Notes: generated by a model not told the origin, from the sequence alone. DNA of 9,853 nucleotides from JBFHES01 sp041584015 (GCA_041584015.1 JBFHES010000183.1:1-9853); one strand, 5' to 3'. Positions 1 to 7,025 are shown, counted from the first letter of the stretch. Numbers and translations are program-made.

Positions 1-594
1 AATTTCAAACGTATTATTATCAATTTCAAAATCTGCTTTTTTTGAAGCTATTACTTCATTTTCTACTCGCATTTGATTAAAAAAGAAAGTTTCTCGTAAA
101 TTTCCAACATTTGAATTTTCTCCAACCAGTTTGAAAATAACATTTGTATTATCTAAACAGATCTTATCAACCTGTCCTATTAGCTCTGCTTTCTCCATAT
201 ACGAGAAATAGTCATCTATGGAATTCCGACTCACGCCAATCATTTCAGATATTTTGGAAAAATTAGGTTTAAAAGGTACGCTTTCTGCGATAATAGAAAG
301 CAATCGTTTCAACTTCCAACTTGTTCCAACATTTAAATTTGCGTATTGCGAAATATCGGATTCTAATTTTTGTACAATGACTTGACCTAAACGTAAGCTC
401 AATTCATTTTCATTACCGAATGGATAGTAGCCCCGTTTTAAATAATCATGGAATAATGGTAGCGGATGTTGAATATTTTCATCAATAACCTTTACTAATG
501 TCATTTTGTATGAAGATGTTGCTTGTCCCATAAGCATGCTCACCGAGCAAAACATGAGCATGAGCAAAATTGATATTTTCGGTAAGAGTTTCAT
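1..594 (-). CDS. Signal-peptide-like N-terminus joined to the C-terminal half of an AAA-family (DUF4143-type) ATPase, 3' truncated by window edge
   Basis: The frame is open for 198 codons from ATG at 594 and runs off the left edge. Residues from about 35 onward resemble the C-terminal half of the Bacteroidota AAA_14/DUF4143 ATPases. Visible landmarks are YLKRGYYPF (51-59), a winged-helix-like stretch with VPFKPN (106-111) and GVSRNSIDDY (120-129), and NVGNLRETFFFNQ (162-174). The N-terminal P-loop ATPase domain of about 200 residues is absent, and the 228 bases upstream are too short to hold it. Residues 1-24 instead form a Lys-plus-hydrophobic stretch ending MGQ, like a Bacteroidota signal peptide. 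An internal ATG (codon 31, 504-502) would give a protein without that stretch. The family is normally cytoplasmic, so this looks like a decayed or recombined gene remnant. The family call is from recognition of the sequence pattern; the fusion is directly visible. Confidence 0.7.
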   Translation of the reverse strand, partial: MKLLPKISILLMLMFCSVSMLMGQATSSYKMTLVKVIDENIQHPLPLFHDYLKRGYYPFGNENELSLRLGQVIVQKLESDISQYANLNVGTSWKLKRLLSIIAESVPFKPNFSKISEMIGVSRNSIDDYFSYMEKAELIGQVDKICLDNTNVIFKLVGENSNVGNLRETFFFNQMRVENEVIASKKADFEIDNNTFEI

Positions 595-822
595 ATTTTT
601 CTTCAAGTTAAGCCCTAACTGTTCTTTATGAATATATCTTAACTAAAGTTGTAAGGGCTACAAAACTACAACTCTATTCAATTGAATGAAATAAAAACGC
701 AGCATCATAAGCTCTGTTGCATCATGTGCATTAAAAATGCCTTGTTATAAGAATTAACTGGATTATAAAATCAATTTTATCTTACCTACTATTGTAGTAT
801 TTTTAGCCCATAATTTACAAAA
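595..822. other. Divergent intergenic region between the ATPase remnant and the phosphodiester glycosidase
   Basis: This AT-rich gap of 228 bases should carry the outward promoters of both flanking genes. I see no gene in it. It contains a 7-bp inverted repeat (agttgta 647-653 with tacaact 667-673, 13-nt loop) and a 12-bp perfect palindrome attcaattgaat (676-687). A near match to the Bacteroidota -7 box, TATTTTTA (798-805), sits 17 bases before the plus-strand ATG. None of these is strong enough to call alone. Confidence 0.4.
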
Positions 823-1938
823 ATGGAACAGGACCTCTCCACATATATTTCGAAGAAAGTAATAACAGGCACGCATGACGACGGACAGGCCTGGCAGGGA
901 ATACAAGTGAGTATCGATTTAAATAATAAAGATATTCAGTTCGGAATTGAATATGGTATATCGCGCCCAAAGGCAATTGAAGATTATGCTCGTCAGTTTG
1001 GAAGACGCAACCGGGCACACTCAATAATAGCCTGGAGTGCCGGCAAAGCGATAAGCAAGGACATTTTAGATAAAAACAGATTTCCGGAATATTTCTTAGG
1101 CGCTCCTGTCGGACTTCTAGTGAGTAAAGGGGAGGTAATGGGCACACCCGGTTTTAACAAGCCTGCGCTGCTAATTTCAAAAACTGGTGACATGCGCATT
1201 GAACGTTTGGATACCAGCAATGGCATTAAAGTTTCATGCCGATCGCGTAAAGTAGATTTTCTACCGGCGGTAAGAAATCTGGATGGAATAAAGAACGATT
1301 TACCAGCTTTCTGTTTCTATGATTCGCTGTACGAAAAGGACGAAATACTTGGAGATGGCCGCGTAATTGTGCGTATGTCCGGGAATATTGTAAAGGAAAT
1401 CATCAATACGAAGAAGAACCAAATGGTTAAGCTAAAGCCAACCGGAATTACCCTATCAATTGATGATGATGCATTTCCTGCAACCTGGGACATGCGCGAG
1501 AAAGAGCTTATCATGACCATTTTAGGTCTTGATGATGTTGAGTACGCCATCGAAGGTGGACCAATGCTACTCGAAAAGGGAACGGAAGTCCTGGATCTAA
1601 AAACTGAAGGCTGGCAAACTGAACAGTCGGAAATGCTTTATACAACCAATACAGGCTATTCAAACGACAGAGCTCCAAGAATGGTTTTGGCAATGGATGA
1701 CAAAAAGCAACTTTCAGTAATTCTAATTAGTAAAAATGAAACATCAGTTGGCGCCACACTTGCCGAGCTTGCTGTTTATCTGAAGCAAGAAAAAATGCAA
1801 GATGCCATGATTCTTAATCCGGATGGGCAGGCAACATTATTAATTGGAGATGAACTCGTTTCAACCGAACCAGAAAATAGTAAATTCGAAGTTTACAGCT
1901 CTGTTATCGGATACGTGAAAAAACAAGCAACTAACTAA
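823..1938 (+). CDS. Phosphodiester glycosidase family protein (NAGPA/DUF2233 domain)
   Basis: The 371-residue protein matches the NAGPA fold, which cleaves sugar-phosphodiester bonds (the human uncovering enzyme) and also occurs in bacterial polysaccharide-related proteins. The recognisable landmarks are IEGGPML (243-249), RAPRMVLAMD (283-292), GATLAELAVYL and the C-terminal LNPDGQATLLI. These correspond to the family blocks containing N-G-G, aPRTaiG and NLDGGgSttl. Asn332, Asp334 and Gly335 are kept, but the usual glycine run is altered (Gln336, Ala337), so activity is not assured. There is no signal peptide. An in-frame TAA at 811-813 rules out an N-terminal extension, so it should be cytoplasmic, unlike the lipoprotein encoded 9 bases downstream. 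Together they form a likely two-gene operon for glycan breakdown. The substrate cannot be read from the sequence. Confidence 0.75.
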   Translation: MEQDLSTYISKKVITGTHDDGQAWQGIQVSIDLNNKDIQFGIEYGISRPKAIEDYARQFGRRNRAHSIIAWSAGKAISKDILDKNRFPEYFLGAPVGLLVSKGEVMGTPGFNKPALLISKTGDMRIERLDTSNGIKVSCRSRKVDFLPAVRNLDGIKNDLPAFCFYDSLYEKDEILGDGRVIVRMSGNIVKEIINTKKNQMVKLKPTGITLSIDDDAFPATWDMREKELIMTILGLDDVEYAIEGGPMLLEKGTEVLDLKTEGWQTEQSEMLYTTNTGYSNDRAPRMVLAMDDKKQLSVILISKNETSVGATLAELAVYLKQEKMQDAMILNPDGQATLLIGDELVSTEPENSKFEVYSSVIGYVKKQATN

Positions 1939-1947
1939 AATTCAAAC

Positions 1948-3975
1948 ATGAAATCATTCAATCTTGTTTTGGCAATCATTAGCCTGGGTATTATTTCTTC
2001 TTGTAGTACTTTCTTAAAGGAAGATACTTCTATCAGCTCACCCGATGGAAAAACCAATGTAGAGCTAAATATAAAAGATGGGAAACTTTTCTACGAGGTT
2101 CATCGCAATGGAGTTAAGGTCATCGACCAATCCGGAATGGGATATCAACTTGCTGATGATATTAACCTCACCAGGAATTTCGAAATCGCTGATGTGATAA
2201 AAACCAGCTTCAAAAAAACGTGGAAACCAGTTTGGGGCGAAAACGCTACAATAGAAAATGAATACAAAGAAATGCTGGTGAGGCTAAGTCAATCCGATTC
2301 CAGTTCTTATAAATTGAACATCTACTTCAGGGTATTTAATGATGGTGTTGCGTTTAGATATGTTATTCCACACCAATCAAACTTGTCTGATGTGGTGGTA
2401 TTATCTGAAGAATCTCAATTTAACTTTACAGCGAATCATACTGCCTGGTGGATTCCGGGTAATTTTGATTCGTACGAATTCCTTTATACAAAATCAACCT
2501 TTGATGAAATTGAAAGTGTAAATACTCCTTTTACCATAAAGGCCAACGACAGCCTCTACGTAGCTATTCACGAGGCACATCTGGAAAACTATTCCGGAAT
2601 GACCTTACGTAAAAGCAGTAAAATGTTATTCGGTTTCGAGAGCAATCTGGTGCCTTGGTCAGACGGTACAAAAGTAAAAGGGATACTCCCATTTGTTTCT
2701 CCCTGGCGTACTATTCAAATCAGCAATTCAGCCGCCAAGCTTATTGAATCAAATATGATTGTTAATTTAAATCCACCATGCAAACTTGAGAAAACGGATT
2801 GGATTGAGCCCATGAAATATATGGGCGTTTGGTGGGGAATGCACATTGGATATGAAACATGGACCGAAGGAAGGAGACATGGAGCTACCACACGAAACAT
2901 TAAAAAGTATATCGATTTTGCGGCTGAGAACAACATTCGAGGAGTACTTGCCGAAGGTTGGAATAGCGGTTGGGATAAATGGGGACAACCAAAAGCTTTC
3001 GATCAGGTGACTCCCGCCAAAGACTTTAAACTTGAAGAAGTAGTTTCCTATGCAAAAGAAAAAGGAATTGCCTTTATTGGTCATCACGAAACCGGCGGAG
3101 ATGCTGCCTACTATGAAGAACTAATGGACAGTGCGTTTGCCTTGTATCAGTCATTAGGTATTAAAGCTGTTAAGACTGGATATGCTGGTGCAATAAGGCC
3201 TTCAGGAGAATATCACCACGGACAGCACATGGTTAATCATTATCGAAAGGTAGTAGAGAAGGCTGCGCAGTATGGATTAATGATTGATGCACACGAGCCA
3301 ATTAAGCCAACAGGTGAACGACGAACCTACCCAAACATGATGACCCGTGAAGGTGTTCGTGGAATGGAATGGAATGCGTGGAGCACAGGAAACCCACCCG
3401 ATCACACCACCATTATTCCGTTTACCAGAATGCTTGCCGGCCCGATTGACTATACACCTGGAATTTTTGACCTCCTGCTGAAGAATCACGAAAAGGAACT
3501 GTTCGATTGGAACTCGAAACCGAAAGAAGGCGTGCGCGTTCATACAACGCTGGCCAAACAGCTTGCCTTATTTGTGGTACTCTACAGTCCTTTGCAAATG
3601 GCCTCTGATTTAGTTGATAATTACACCGACACACTAGCATTTAAATTCATAAGTGATGTACCTACCAATTGGGACGAATCAAGAGTAGTTAACGGCGAGA
3701 TTGGCGAATACGTAACAATTGCTCGTAAAAATAATGATGATTGGTTTATTGGAGGTATTAGCAATGAGCAAGGCCGTGAATTAAAAATTCCACTAAACTT
3801 CCTGGATAAAAACCAGCAATATACGGCTACCATTTATGCAGATACGGATAGTACAAACTGGGAAACAGCTCCGACCTATTATCAAGTAAATGATACGGTA
3901 CTAAATGCTGATGACACCTGGGTGATGAAATTAGCTCCGGGTGGCGGCCAAGCCATTAAGCTATCGAAGAAATAA
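1948..3975 (+). CDS. Glycoside hydrolase family 97 lipoprotein, SusB-type (inverting alpha-glucosidase-like)
   Basis: This 675-residue protein starts with a lipoprotein signal (lipobox ISSC, Cys19), so it is envelope-anchored. It has the GH97 architecture: an N-terminal beta-sandwich to about residue 280, a TIM barrel (about 290-560) beginning near MGVWWGMHIGYETW, and a small C-terminal beta domain. Glutamates at 381 (GHHETGG), 450 (DAHEP), 468 (TREG) and 474 (GMEW) have the same mutual spacing (69, 18 and 6) as Glu439, Glu508, Glu526 and Glu532 of Bacteroides SusB. Those residues include the general base and acid and the calcium ligands. Glu177 (SYEF) matches the remaining calcium ligand region. 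KTGYAG replaces the Asp-containing block of retaining GH97 enzymes, so an inverting alpha-glucosidase-type mechanism is inferred. There is no SusC/SusD pair here. Its partner is the phosphodiester glycosidase 9 bases upstream, which suggests a specialised rather than starch-directed role. Confidence 0.92.
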   Translation: MKSFNLVLAIISLGIISSCSTFLKEDTSISSPDGKTNVELNIKDGKLFYEVHRNGVKVIDQSGMGYQLADDINLTRNFEIADVIKTSFKKTWKPVWGENATIENEYKEMLVRLSQSDSSSYKLNIYFRVFNDGVAFRYVIPHQSNLSDVVVLSEESQFNFTANHTAWWIPGNFDSYEFLYTKSTFDEIESVNTPFTIKANDSLYVAIHEAHLENYSGMTLRKSSKMLFGFESNLVPWSDGTKVKGILPFVSPWRTIQISNSAAKLIESNMIVNLNPPCKLEKTDWIEPMKYMGVWWGMHIGYETWTEGRRHGATTRNIKKYIDFAAENNIRGVLAEGWNSGWDKWGQPKAFDQVTPAKDFKLEEVVSYAKEKGIAFIGHHETGGDAAYYEELMDSAFALYQSLGIKAVKTGYAGAIRPSGEYHHGQHMVNHYRKVVEKAAQYGLMIDAHEPIKPTGERRTYPNMMTREGVRGMEWNAWSTGNPPDHTTIIPFTRMLAGPIDYTPGIFDLLLKNHEKELFDWNSKPKEGVRVHTTLAKQLALFVVLYSPLQMASDLVDNYTDTLAFKFISDVPTNWDESRVVNGEIGEYVTIARKNNDDWFIGGISNEQGRELKIPLNFLDKNQQYTATIYADTDSTNWETAPTYYQVNDTVLNADDTWVMKLAPGGGQAIKLSKK

Positions 3976-4015
3976 AATCATCTTTATTAGACAGTATGTA
4001 TTAATCAAATTTGTT

Positions 4016-4023
4016 TAGTTTTG
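4016..4023 (+). promoter_or_regulatory. Candidate Bacteroidota -7 box before the ECF sigma gene
   Basis: TAGTTTTG matches TAnnTTTG, the -7 element of the primary Bacteroidota sigma factor. It ends 8 bases before the ATG at 4032, which would give an almost leaderless transcript. No good -33 TTTG lies at the right distance, so the call is weak. If real, it means the sigma gene is transcribed separately from the GH97 gene. Confidence 0.3.
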
Positions 4024-4031
4024 ATATCAGA

Positions 4032-4628
4032 ATGAAAACAGTTCAATCGCAAATATCGAAAGAATCAATAGCCCAATGGGTTGAAAAATATGGCGATGAA
4101 CTATATTCATGGGCATCCTATAAGACATCTTCACATGCATGGGCTGAAGACATTGTTCAGGAAACCTTTATTGCGGCATATCAATCGATAGATAAGTTTC
4201 AAGGGAAAAGCAACCCGAAAACCTGGTTGTTTTCTATCTTAAATAATAAGATAATTGATTTCTACCGGAAGCAGGCTAAATCTTTTTTAAGCCTCGATTC
4301 GGAACATGAGCGAAAAGGTAAGAACCTAACAGATTCATTCTTCAATAAGCATGACCAGTGGACGGCTGTAAAAAAGGAATCCTTATGGGACGATGAATCT
4401 CACATACTGGATGATCCAGACTTTCAAGCCACCATGGAAGATTGCATGGACGACTTACCTAATAATTGGCGAGCTGCAGTTATGTCGAAATATTTACTCG
4501 AAAAAGACAGTAAATCAATTTGTCAGGAACTTGAAATCACCCCGTCAAATTATTGGCAGATATTACATCGGGCAAAATTGATGTTGAAAAAATGTATTGA
4601 GCTAAATTGGTTTAATCACGACGAATGA
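4032..4628 (+). CDS. RNA polymerase sigma factor, ECF subfamily
   Basis: The 198-residue protein has sigma region 2 at about 18-82, with EDIVQETFIAAYQSID and the promoter-melting/-10 reading segment TWLFSILNNKIIDFYRK. An acidic, low-conservation linker (83-134) leads to region 4 at about 135-190 (DLPNNWRAAVMSKYL, then a helix-turn-helix ending WQILHRAKLMLKK). Regions 1.1 and 3 are absent, as expected for ECF factors. I chose ATG at 4032 because the upstream in-frame TTG at 4011 overlaps the candidate -7 box and adds only seven unconserved residues. The stop overlaps the anti-sigma start (ATGA, 4625-4628), a typical sigma/anti-sigma coupling. The likely targets are the RiPP genes that follow. 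Confidence 0.93.
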   Translation: MKTVQSQISKESIAQWVEKYGDELYSWASYKTSSHAWAEDIVQETFIAAYQSIDKFQGKSNPKTWLFSILNNKIIDFYRKQAKSFLSLDSEHERKGKNLTDSFFNKHDQWTAVKKESLWDDESHILDDPDFQATMEDCMDDLPNNWRAAVMSKYLLEKDSKSICQELEITPSNYWQILHRAKLMLKKCIELNWFNHDE

Positions 4629-4891
4629 AGAAGTTAATGAACATATTAATGCTTTCCTGCAAGAAAGCAACTGAGTTGGTGGAAAAGCGTATCGTTGTTG
4701 GACTATCTACGAAAGAAAGAGTGCAGCTTAAAATGCATACAAGTATGTGCGATGCTTGTAAAAGCTACGAGAAGCAGAGCATTATTATGGATGAAGCCGT
4801 AAAACAATATGCCAATGGCCATCATCACAACAACCTAAAACTTTCTTCCACTGCCAAACAAACCATTATCAAGTCTTTAGATAAAAAATAA
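4625..4891 (+). CDS. Small soluble zinc-binding anti-sigma factor (ZAS type)
   Basis: This 88-residue protein overlaps the sigma gene by 4 bases. It carries the ZAS signature His38-x3-Cys42-x2-Cys45 preceded by Cys12, which together would hold one zinc. These positions differ by only one from the zinc ligands of the Streptomyces redox anti-sigma RsrA (Cys11, His37, Cys41, Cys44), where disulfide formation releases the sigma factor. There is no membrane segment, so the protein should be cytoplasmic and sense internal redox or metal state rather than envelope proteolysis. A HisHisHis run at 66-68 in the Asn-rich tail could be an extra metal site. The zinc-binding motif is seen directly; the sensing role is inferred from the RsrA/ChrR family and from the copper-RiPP neighbours. 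Confidence 0.82.
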   Translation: MKKLMNILMLSCKKATELVEKRIVVGLSTKERVQLKMHTSMCDACKSYEKQSIIMDEAVKQYANGHHHNNLKLSSTAKQTIIKSLDKK

Positions 4892-4909
4892 AACTTTTTT
4901 TCTTCTTTT

Positions 4910-4937
4910 TGTCAGGAATGCAAATGTCCTGCGACTA
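4910..4937 (+). promoter_or_regulatory. Candidate ECF-type promoter of the RiPP operon
   Basis: The gap between the anti-sigma and precursor genes holds a pyrimidine-rich tract (4895-4910) followed by tgtcaggaa (4910-4918) and cgacta (4932-4937). The latter two look like ECF -35 and -10 elements, and a start point near 4943 would precede both possible precursor start codons. The same bases form an imperfect inverted repeat, gtcagga (4911-4917) with tcctg-cg-ac (4927-4935). No TAnnTTTG box is present, which fits control by an alternative sigma factor. The spacing is slightly short compared with well-known ECF promoters, so this remains a hypothesis. Confidence 0.4.
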
Positions 4938-4982
4938 TTTGGGTGTAACAATTAGAATATGTTAAACTCAAATAATAATTCC

Positions 4983-5387
4983 ATGGAAAAAAGAAAAAAA
5001 TCAATCCTTTCAGGAACCTTAGTTGCAGGAGTTCTATTAACTGCAGGAAGTTTAAGTGTAAGTGCAAACGATGGACTGCAGTTTAGCGATTTGGGTTCAG
5101 GTTCCGAAATCAGAAGTAATCTTTTAGAAACACAGCAGAACAAAATTGCTGTTATGGTAGAGAGTACATTTTTTGCTGATGTAAAAGGACTTGAAGCAAA
5201 ATGTGGTGAAGGAAAGTGTGGCGAAGGCAAATGCGGTGAAGATAAAAAAGACAAGAAAGTAAAAAAGGCAAAGAAAGGTGGAGCAGACGATAAAAAGTCT
5301 GAAAAGAAATCTGACGAGGCCGAGAAGAAAAAGTCTGAAGATAAAACAAAAGAGGCTAAATGCGGTGAAGGAAAGTGTGGTGAGTAA
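4983..5387 (+). CDS. hvfA: HvfA/bufferin-type RiPP metallophore precursor with two KCG-motif clusters
   Basis: From ATG 4983 the 134-residue product has a classic Sec signal peptide (MEKRKKS n-region, hydrophobic 8-24, cleavage after VSA, residue 28). An in-frame ATG at 4959 adds eight residues before the Lys-rich n-region. Residues 30-70 form a leader-like region (SDLGSGSEIRSNLLE). Then comes EAKCGEGKCGEGKCGED (71-87), a Lys/Glu/Asp/Ser-rich linker without cysteine (88-123), and EAKCGEGKCGE (124-134) at the very end. All five cysteines sit in KCG motifs. In HvfA and bufferins, EGKCG cysteines are converted by MNIO enzymes to oxazolone/thioamide or thiooxazole groups that bind copper. The following two genes are exactly that maturase pair. 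The function is inferred from motif and context; the split motif layout is unusual. Confidence 0.88.
   Translation: MEKRKKSILSGTLVAGVLLTAGSLSVSANDGLQFSDLGSGSEIRSNLLETQQNKIAVMVESTFFADVKGLEAKCGEGKCGEGKCGEDKKDKKVKKAKKGGADDKKSEKKSDEAEKKKSEDKTKEAKCGEGKCGE
5193..5240 (+). repeat. First KCGEG repeat cluster (three units)
   Basis: Three consecutive 15-base units encode KCGEG-type repeats, with cysteines at 74, 79 and 84 counted from ATG 4983. The units differ at third codon positions (tgt/tgc, ggt/ggc), so the protein repeat is maintained rather than freshly duplicated DNA. Confidence 0.85.
5352..5384 (+). repeat. Second KCGEG repeat cluster (two units) at the C-terminus
   Basis: These bases encode EAKCGEGKCGE, identical in protein to the first 11 residues of the first cluster. 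The DNA differs at several third positions. Cysteines fall at 127 and 132. The arrangement suggests an old duplication with a charged spacer between the copies. Confidence 0.85.
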
Positions 5388-5399
5388 TTAATTAGTTTC

Positions 5400-5437
5400 A
5401 TCCTGCAGGGCTATTTACCCCTGCAGGATTTATTGTT
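5400..5437 (+). terminator. Strong hairpin with T-rich tail between precursor and maturase genes (attenuator)
   Basis: An 11-bp perfect stem pairs atcctgcaggg (5400-5410) with ccctgcaggat (5419-5429) around an 8-nt loop. It is followed by ttattgtttt, an interrupted T tract. It begins 13 bases after the precursor stop and ends shortly before the maturase ATG at 5445. The downstream genes have no clear promoter of their own, so partial termination or mRNA 3'-end protection is the likely role. Either would give more precursor than enzyme. Confidence 0.75.
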
Positions 5438-5444
5438 TTAGCTT

Positions 5445-6275
5445 ATGATTGGACTAGGATACAGAAAAGATTTTGCTGAAGAGTTTGTTAACTCTGAAAG
5501 TTTAAGGCCCGCATTTATTGAGGTTGCGCCGGAAAACTGGATTGGTGTTGGAGGCTATTGGAAAAAACAGTTTCAACAGGCACTTGAGCAATACCCTCTT
5601 TTCACGCATGGTCTGTCATTATCTATAGGCAGTCCGGATGAGCTTGACTTTAATTTCCTGAGCCAGCTAAAAACATTTTTTAAAGAAAACAATGCAGTGG
5701 TTTACTCGGAGCATTTAAGTTTCTCTAAATGCGACAATGCACATTTATACGACCTGCTGCCAATTCCATTTACCATGGATGCAGTAAAACATGTGGCCGA
5801 ACGCATCCGGACTGTTCAGAATTTCCTGGAGCGGAAAATTGCAATAGAGATTGTAAGTTATTACACCCCACTTTCTGTTGAAATGACAGAACTGGAATTT
5901 ATTACATCCGTGATTAACGAGGCAGACTGCGACCTGCTGTTAGATGTTAACAACATTTATGTGAATAGCTTTAATCATCAATACAACCCCAACGAATTCA
6001 TAGCCGAACTACCGCTCGATAAGGTAAATTACATACATATGGCTGGTCACGAAAAAGTGGCAGACGATTTAATTATCGACACCCATGGACAAGCCATTAT
6101 CGATCCGGTTTACGATCTGTTTGCATACACCATGAAATTGCTAAAAAGAGATGTTCCGGTTTTGCTCGAAAGAGACTTTAATATACCCGAAATGAGCGAG
6201 CTCAGCTTGGAAATTGATCAATTAAAAAGGATTAAGCAAAATGCCTTAAAAGGAGAACAGTATGCAACTATCTAA
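5445..6275 (+). CDS. hvfB: MNIO-family (DUF692) RiPP maturase, HvfB/BufB type
   Basis: The 276-residue TIM-barrel enzyme of the DUF692/MNIO family would use a multi-iron centre and oxygen to modify cysteines of the precursor encoded just upstream. Family blocks in order are GLGYR (3-7), FIEVAPENW (24-32), THGLSLSIG (54-62, His55), YSEHLSF (87-93, His90), IEIVSYY (134-140, Glu135), LLLDVNNIYVN (164-174, Asp167), YIHMAGH (196-202, His198 and His202), DTHG (212-215, Asp212 and His214) and LLERDFNIP (240-248, Glu242). These line up with the iron-binding residues known in MbnB-like enzymes. One oddity is Ile136 where relatives I recall often have Asn (E-N-V-S). The length is normal for the family. 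The last 14 bases overlap the partner gene, so the two proteins are probably made together. Confidence 0.93.
   Translation: MIGLGYRKDFAEEFVNSESLRPAFIEVAPENWIGVGGYWKKQFQQALEQYPLFTHGLSLSIGSPDELDFNFLSQLKTFFKENNAVVYSEHLSFSKCDNAHLYDLLPIPFTMDAVKHVAERIRTVQNFLERKIAIEIVSYYTPLSVEMTELEFITSVINEADCDLLLDVNNIYVNSFNHQYNPNEFIAELPLDKVNYIHMAGHEKVADDLIIDTHGQAIIDPVYDLFAYTMKLLKRDVPVLLERDFNIPEMSELSLEIDQLKRIKQNALKGEQYATI
6250..6255 (+). promoter_or_regulatory. Shine-Dalgarno-like site for the maturase partner gene
   Basis: AAGGAG lies 6 bases before ATG 6262, inside the end of the maturase gene. Such a site is uncommon in this AT-rich, SD-poor sequence. It supports the overlapping start and suggests efficient coupled translation of the two partner proteins. 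Confidence 0.6.
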
Positions 6276-7014
6276 TCATAGCTATTTACAACAATCCCTT
6301 TTGGCTGCTTATTGCAGAACCGGAAACTACCAGGCACTGGCTGAGGTAAACGAGAAACATGTGCATCATTATCGCAGGTTAATCTATAATATTATCAACG
6401 ATAGTTTGTCATCATCATACCCATTAGCAAAAAACTTGCTAATGAAAGATGAATGGAATAAGCTAGTGAACGACTTCTTTGCAAATCATGCATGTGAATC
6501 GCCCCAAGTGTGGAATATGCCGGGCGAGCTCATAGGTTTTGTTGGGGATACAAACCACTCATTGATGAATAAGTACCCCTTCTTACAAGAATTATTACAA
6601 TTCGAGTGGTTGGAGGTGGAAGTGTACATGATGGAAGATGAAGTTGTTCCGGCTTATTCCTTATCTGGTAACTATCAAAAAGAAAACATTTTGCTAAATC
6701 CTGAAATTCGCTTAGCAGGATTCACCTTTCCTGTTCACTTAAAAAATGCCAGTGACATAAAACATACCCACAACGGACACTACTATGTGTCACTACATCG
6801 GGATCCGGACTCAGGAAAGGTGCGGTTTACAGATCTTAAAATACCACATGTTCAACTTATAGATTACCTGCACAATGGTGGAGCTAACTATAAAAACATG
6901 TTACAAATATTTATGAGGTACGCAGCTGAAACAGATGCACAAGAAGCGCTAAACAGTTTCATTGAGGCATCGCTAAAAAGCAGATTAATACTTGGATTTT
7001 TTATTAATAACTAA
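6262..7014 (+). CDS. hvfC: HvfC/BufC-type maturase partner (DUF2063)
   Basis: The 250-residue protein matches DUF2063 proteins that accompany DUF692 maturases. These partners recognise the precursor leader and are needed for modification in HvfBC and related systems. The N-terminal helical domain (about 1-95) has the family pattern: LQQSLLAAYC near the start, the conserved Tyr/Arg helix HVHHYRRLIYNII, the Pro-containing SSSYPLAKNLL, then W-x5-FF and the ESPQVWNMPGELIGF block. The C-terminal half (about 100-250) is mainly beta and contains the HTHNGHYYVSLHRDP stretch. There is no signal peptide, so it acts in the cytoplasm. Its start overlaps the maturase gene by 14 bases with a good ribosome binding site. 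Family and context agree; the biochemical role is inferred from characterised relatives. Confidence 0.87.
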   Translation: MQLSNHSYLQQSLLAAYCRTGNYQALAEVNEKHVHHYRRLIYNIINDSLSSSYPLAKNLLMKDEWNKLVNDFFANHACESPQVWNMPGELIGFVGDTNHSLMNKYPFLQELLQFEWLEVEVYMMEDEVVPAYSLSGNYQKENILLNPEIRLAGFTFPVHLKNASDIKHTHNGHYYVSLHRDPDSGKVRFTDLKIPHVQLIDYLHNGGANYKNMLQIFMRYAAETDAQEALNSFIEASLKSRLILGFFINN

Positions 7015-7025
7015 ACCTAATTTTT

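Noticed and set aside
611..659. agccct and agggct pair as insertion-sequence ends
   Set aside because: Only six bases match, with 37 bases between and no transposase or target duplication visible.
676..687. 12-bp palindrome attcaattgaat as an operator
   Set aside because: Short AT-rich palindromes are expected by chance in this composition and no promoter element lies at a fitting distance.
4011..4031. TTG as an earlier start for the sigma factor
   Set aside because: It adds seven unconserved residues and overlaps a candidate promoter box; ATG 4032 gives a normal ECF N-terminus.
5193..5384. Metallothionein or CRISPR-like repeat array
   Set aside because: The repeats are 15-base coding units with KCG spacing, a signal peptide precedes them, and DUF692/DUF2063 genes follow. 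That fits a RiPP precursor. There are no spacers or long identical repeats.
4952..5401. Long open frame on the minus strand rich in Ser, Pro, Phe and His repeats
   Set aside because: It is the antisense reading of the precursor's KCGEG repeats and Lys/Glu linker. The plus-strand protein has a signal peptide, known motifs and matching maturases.
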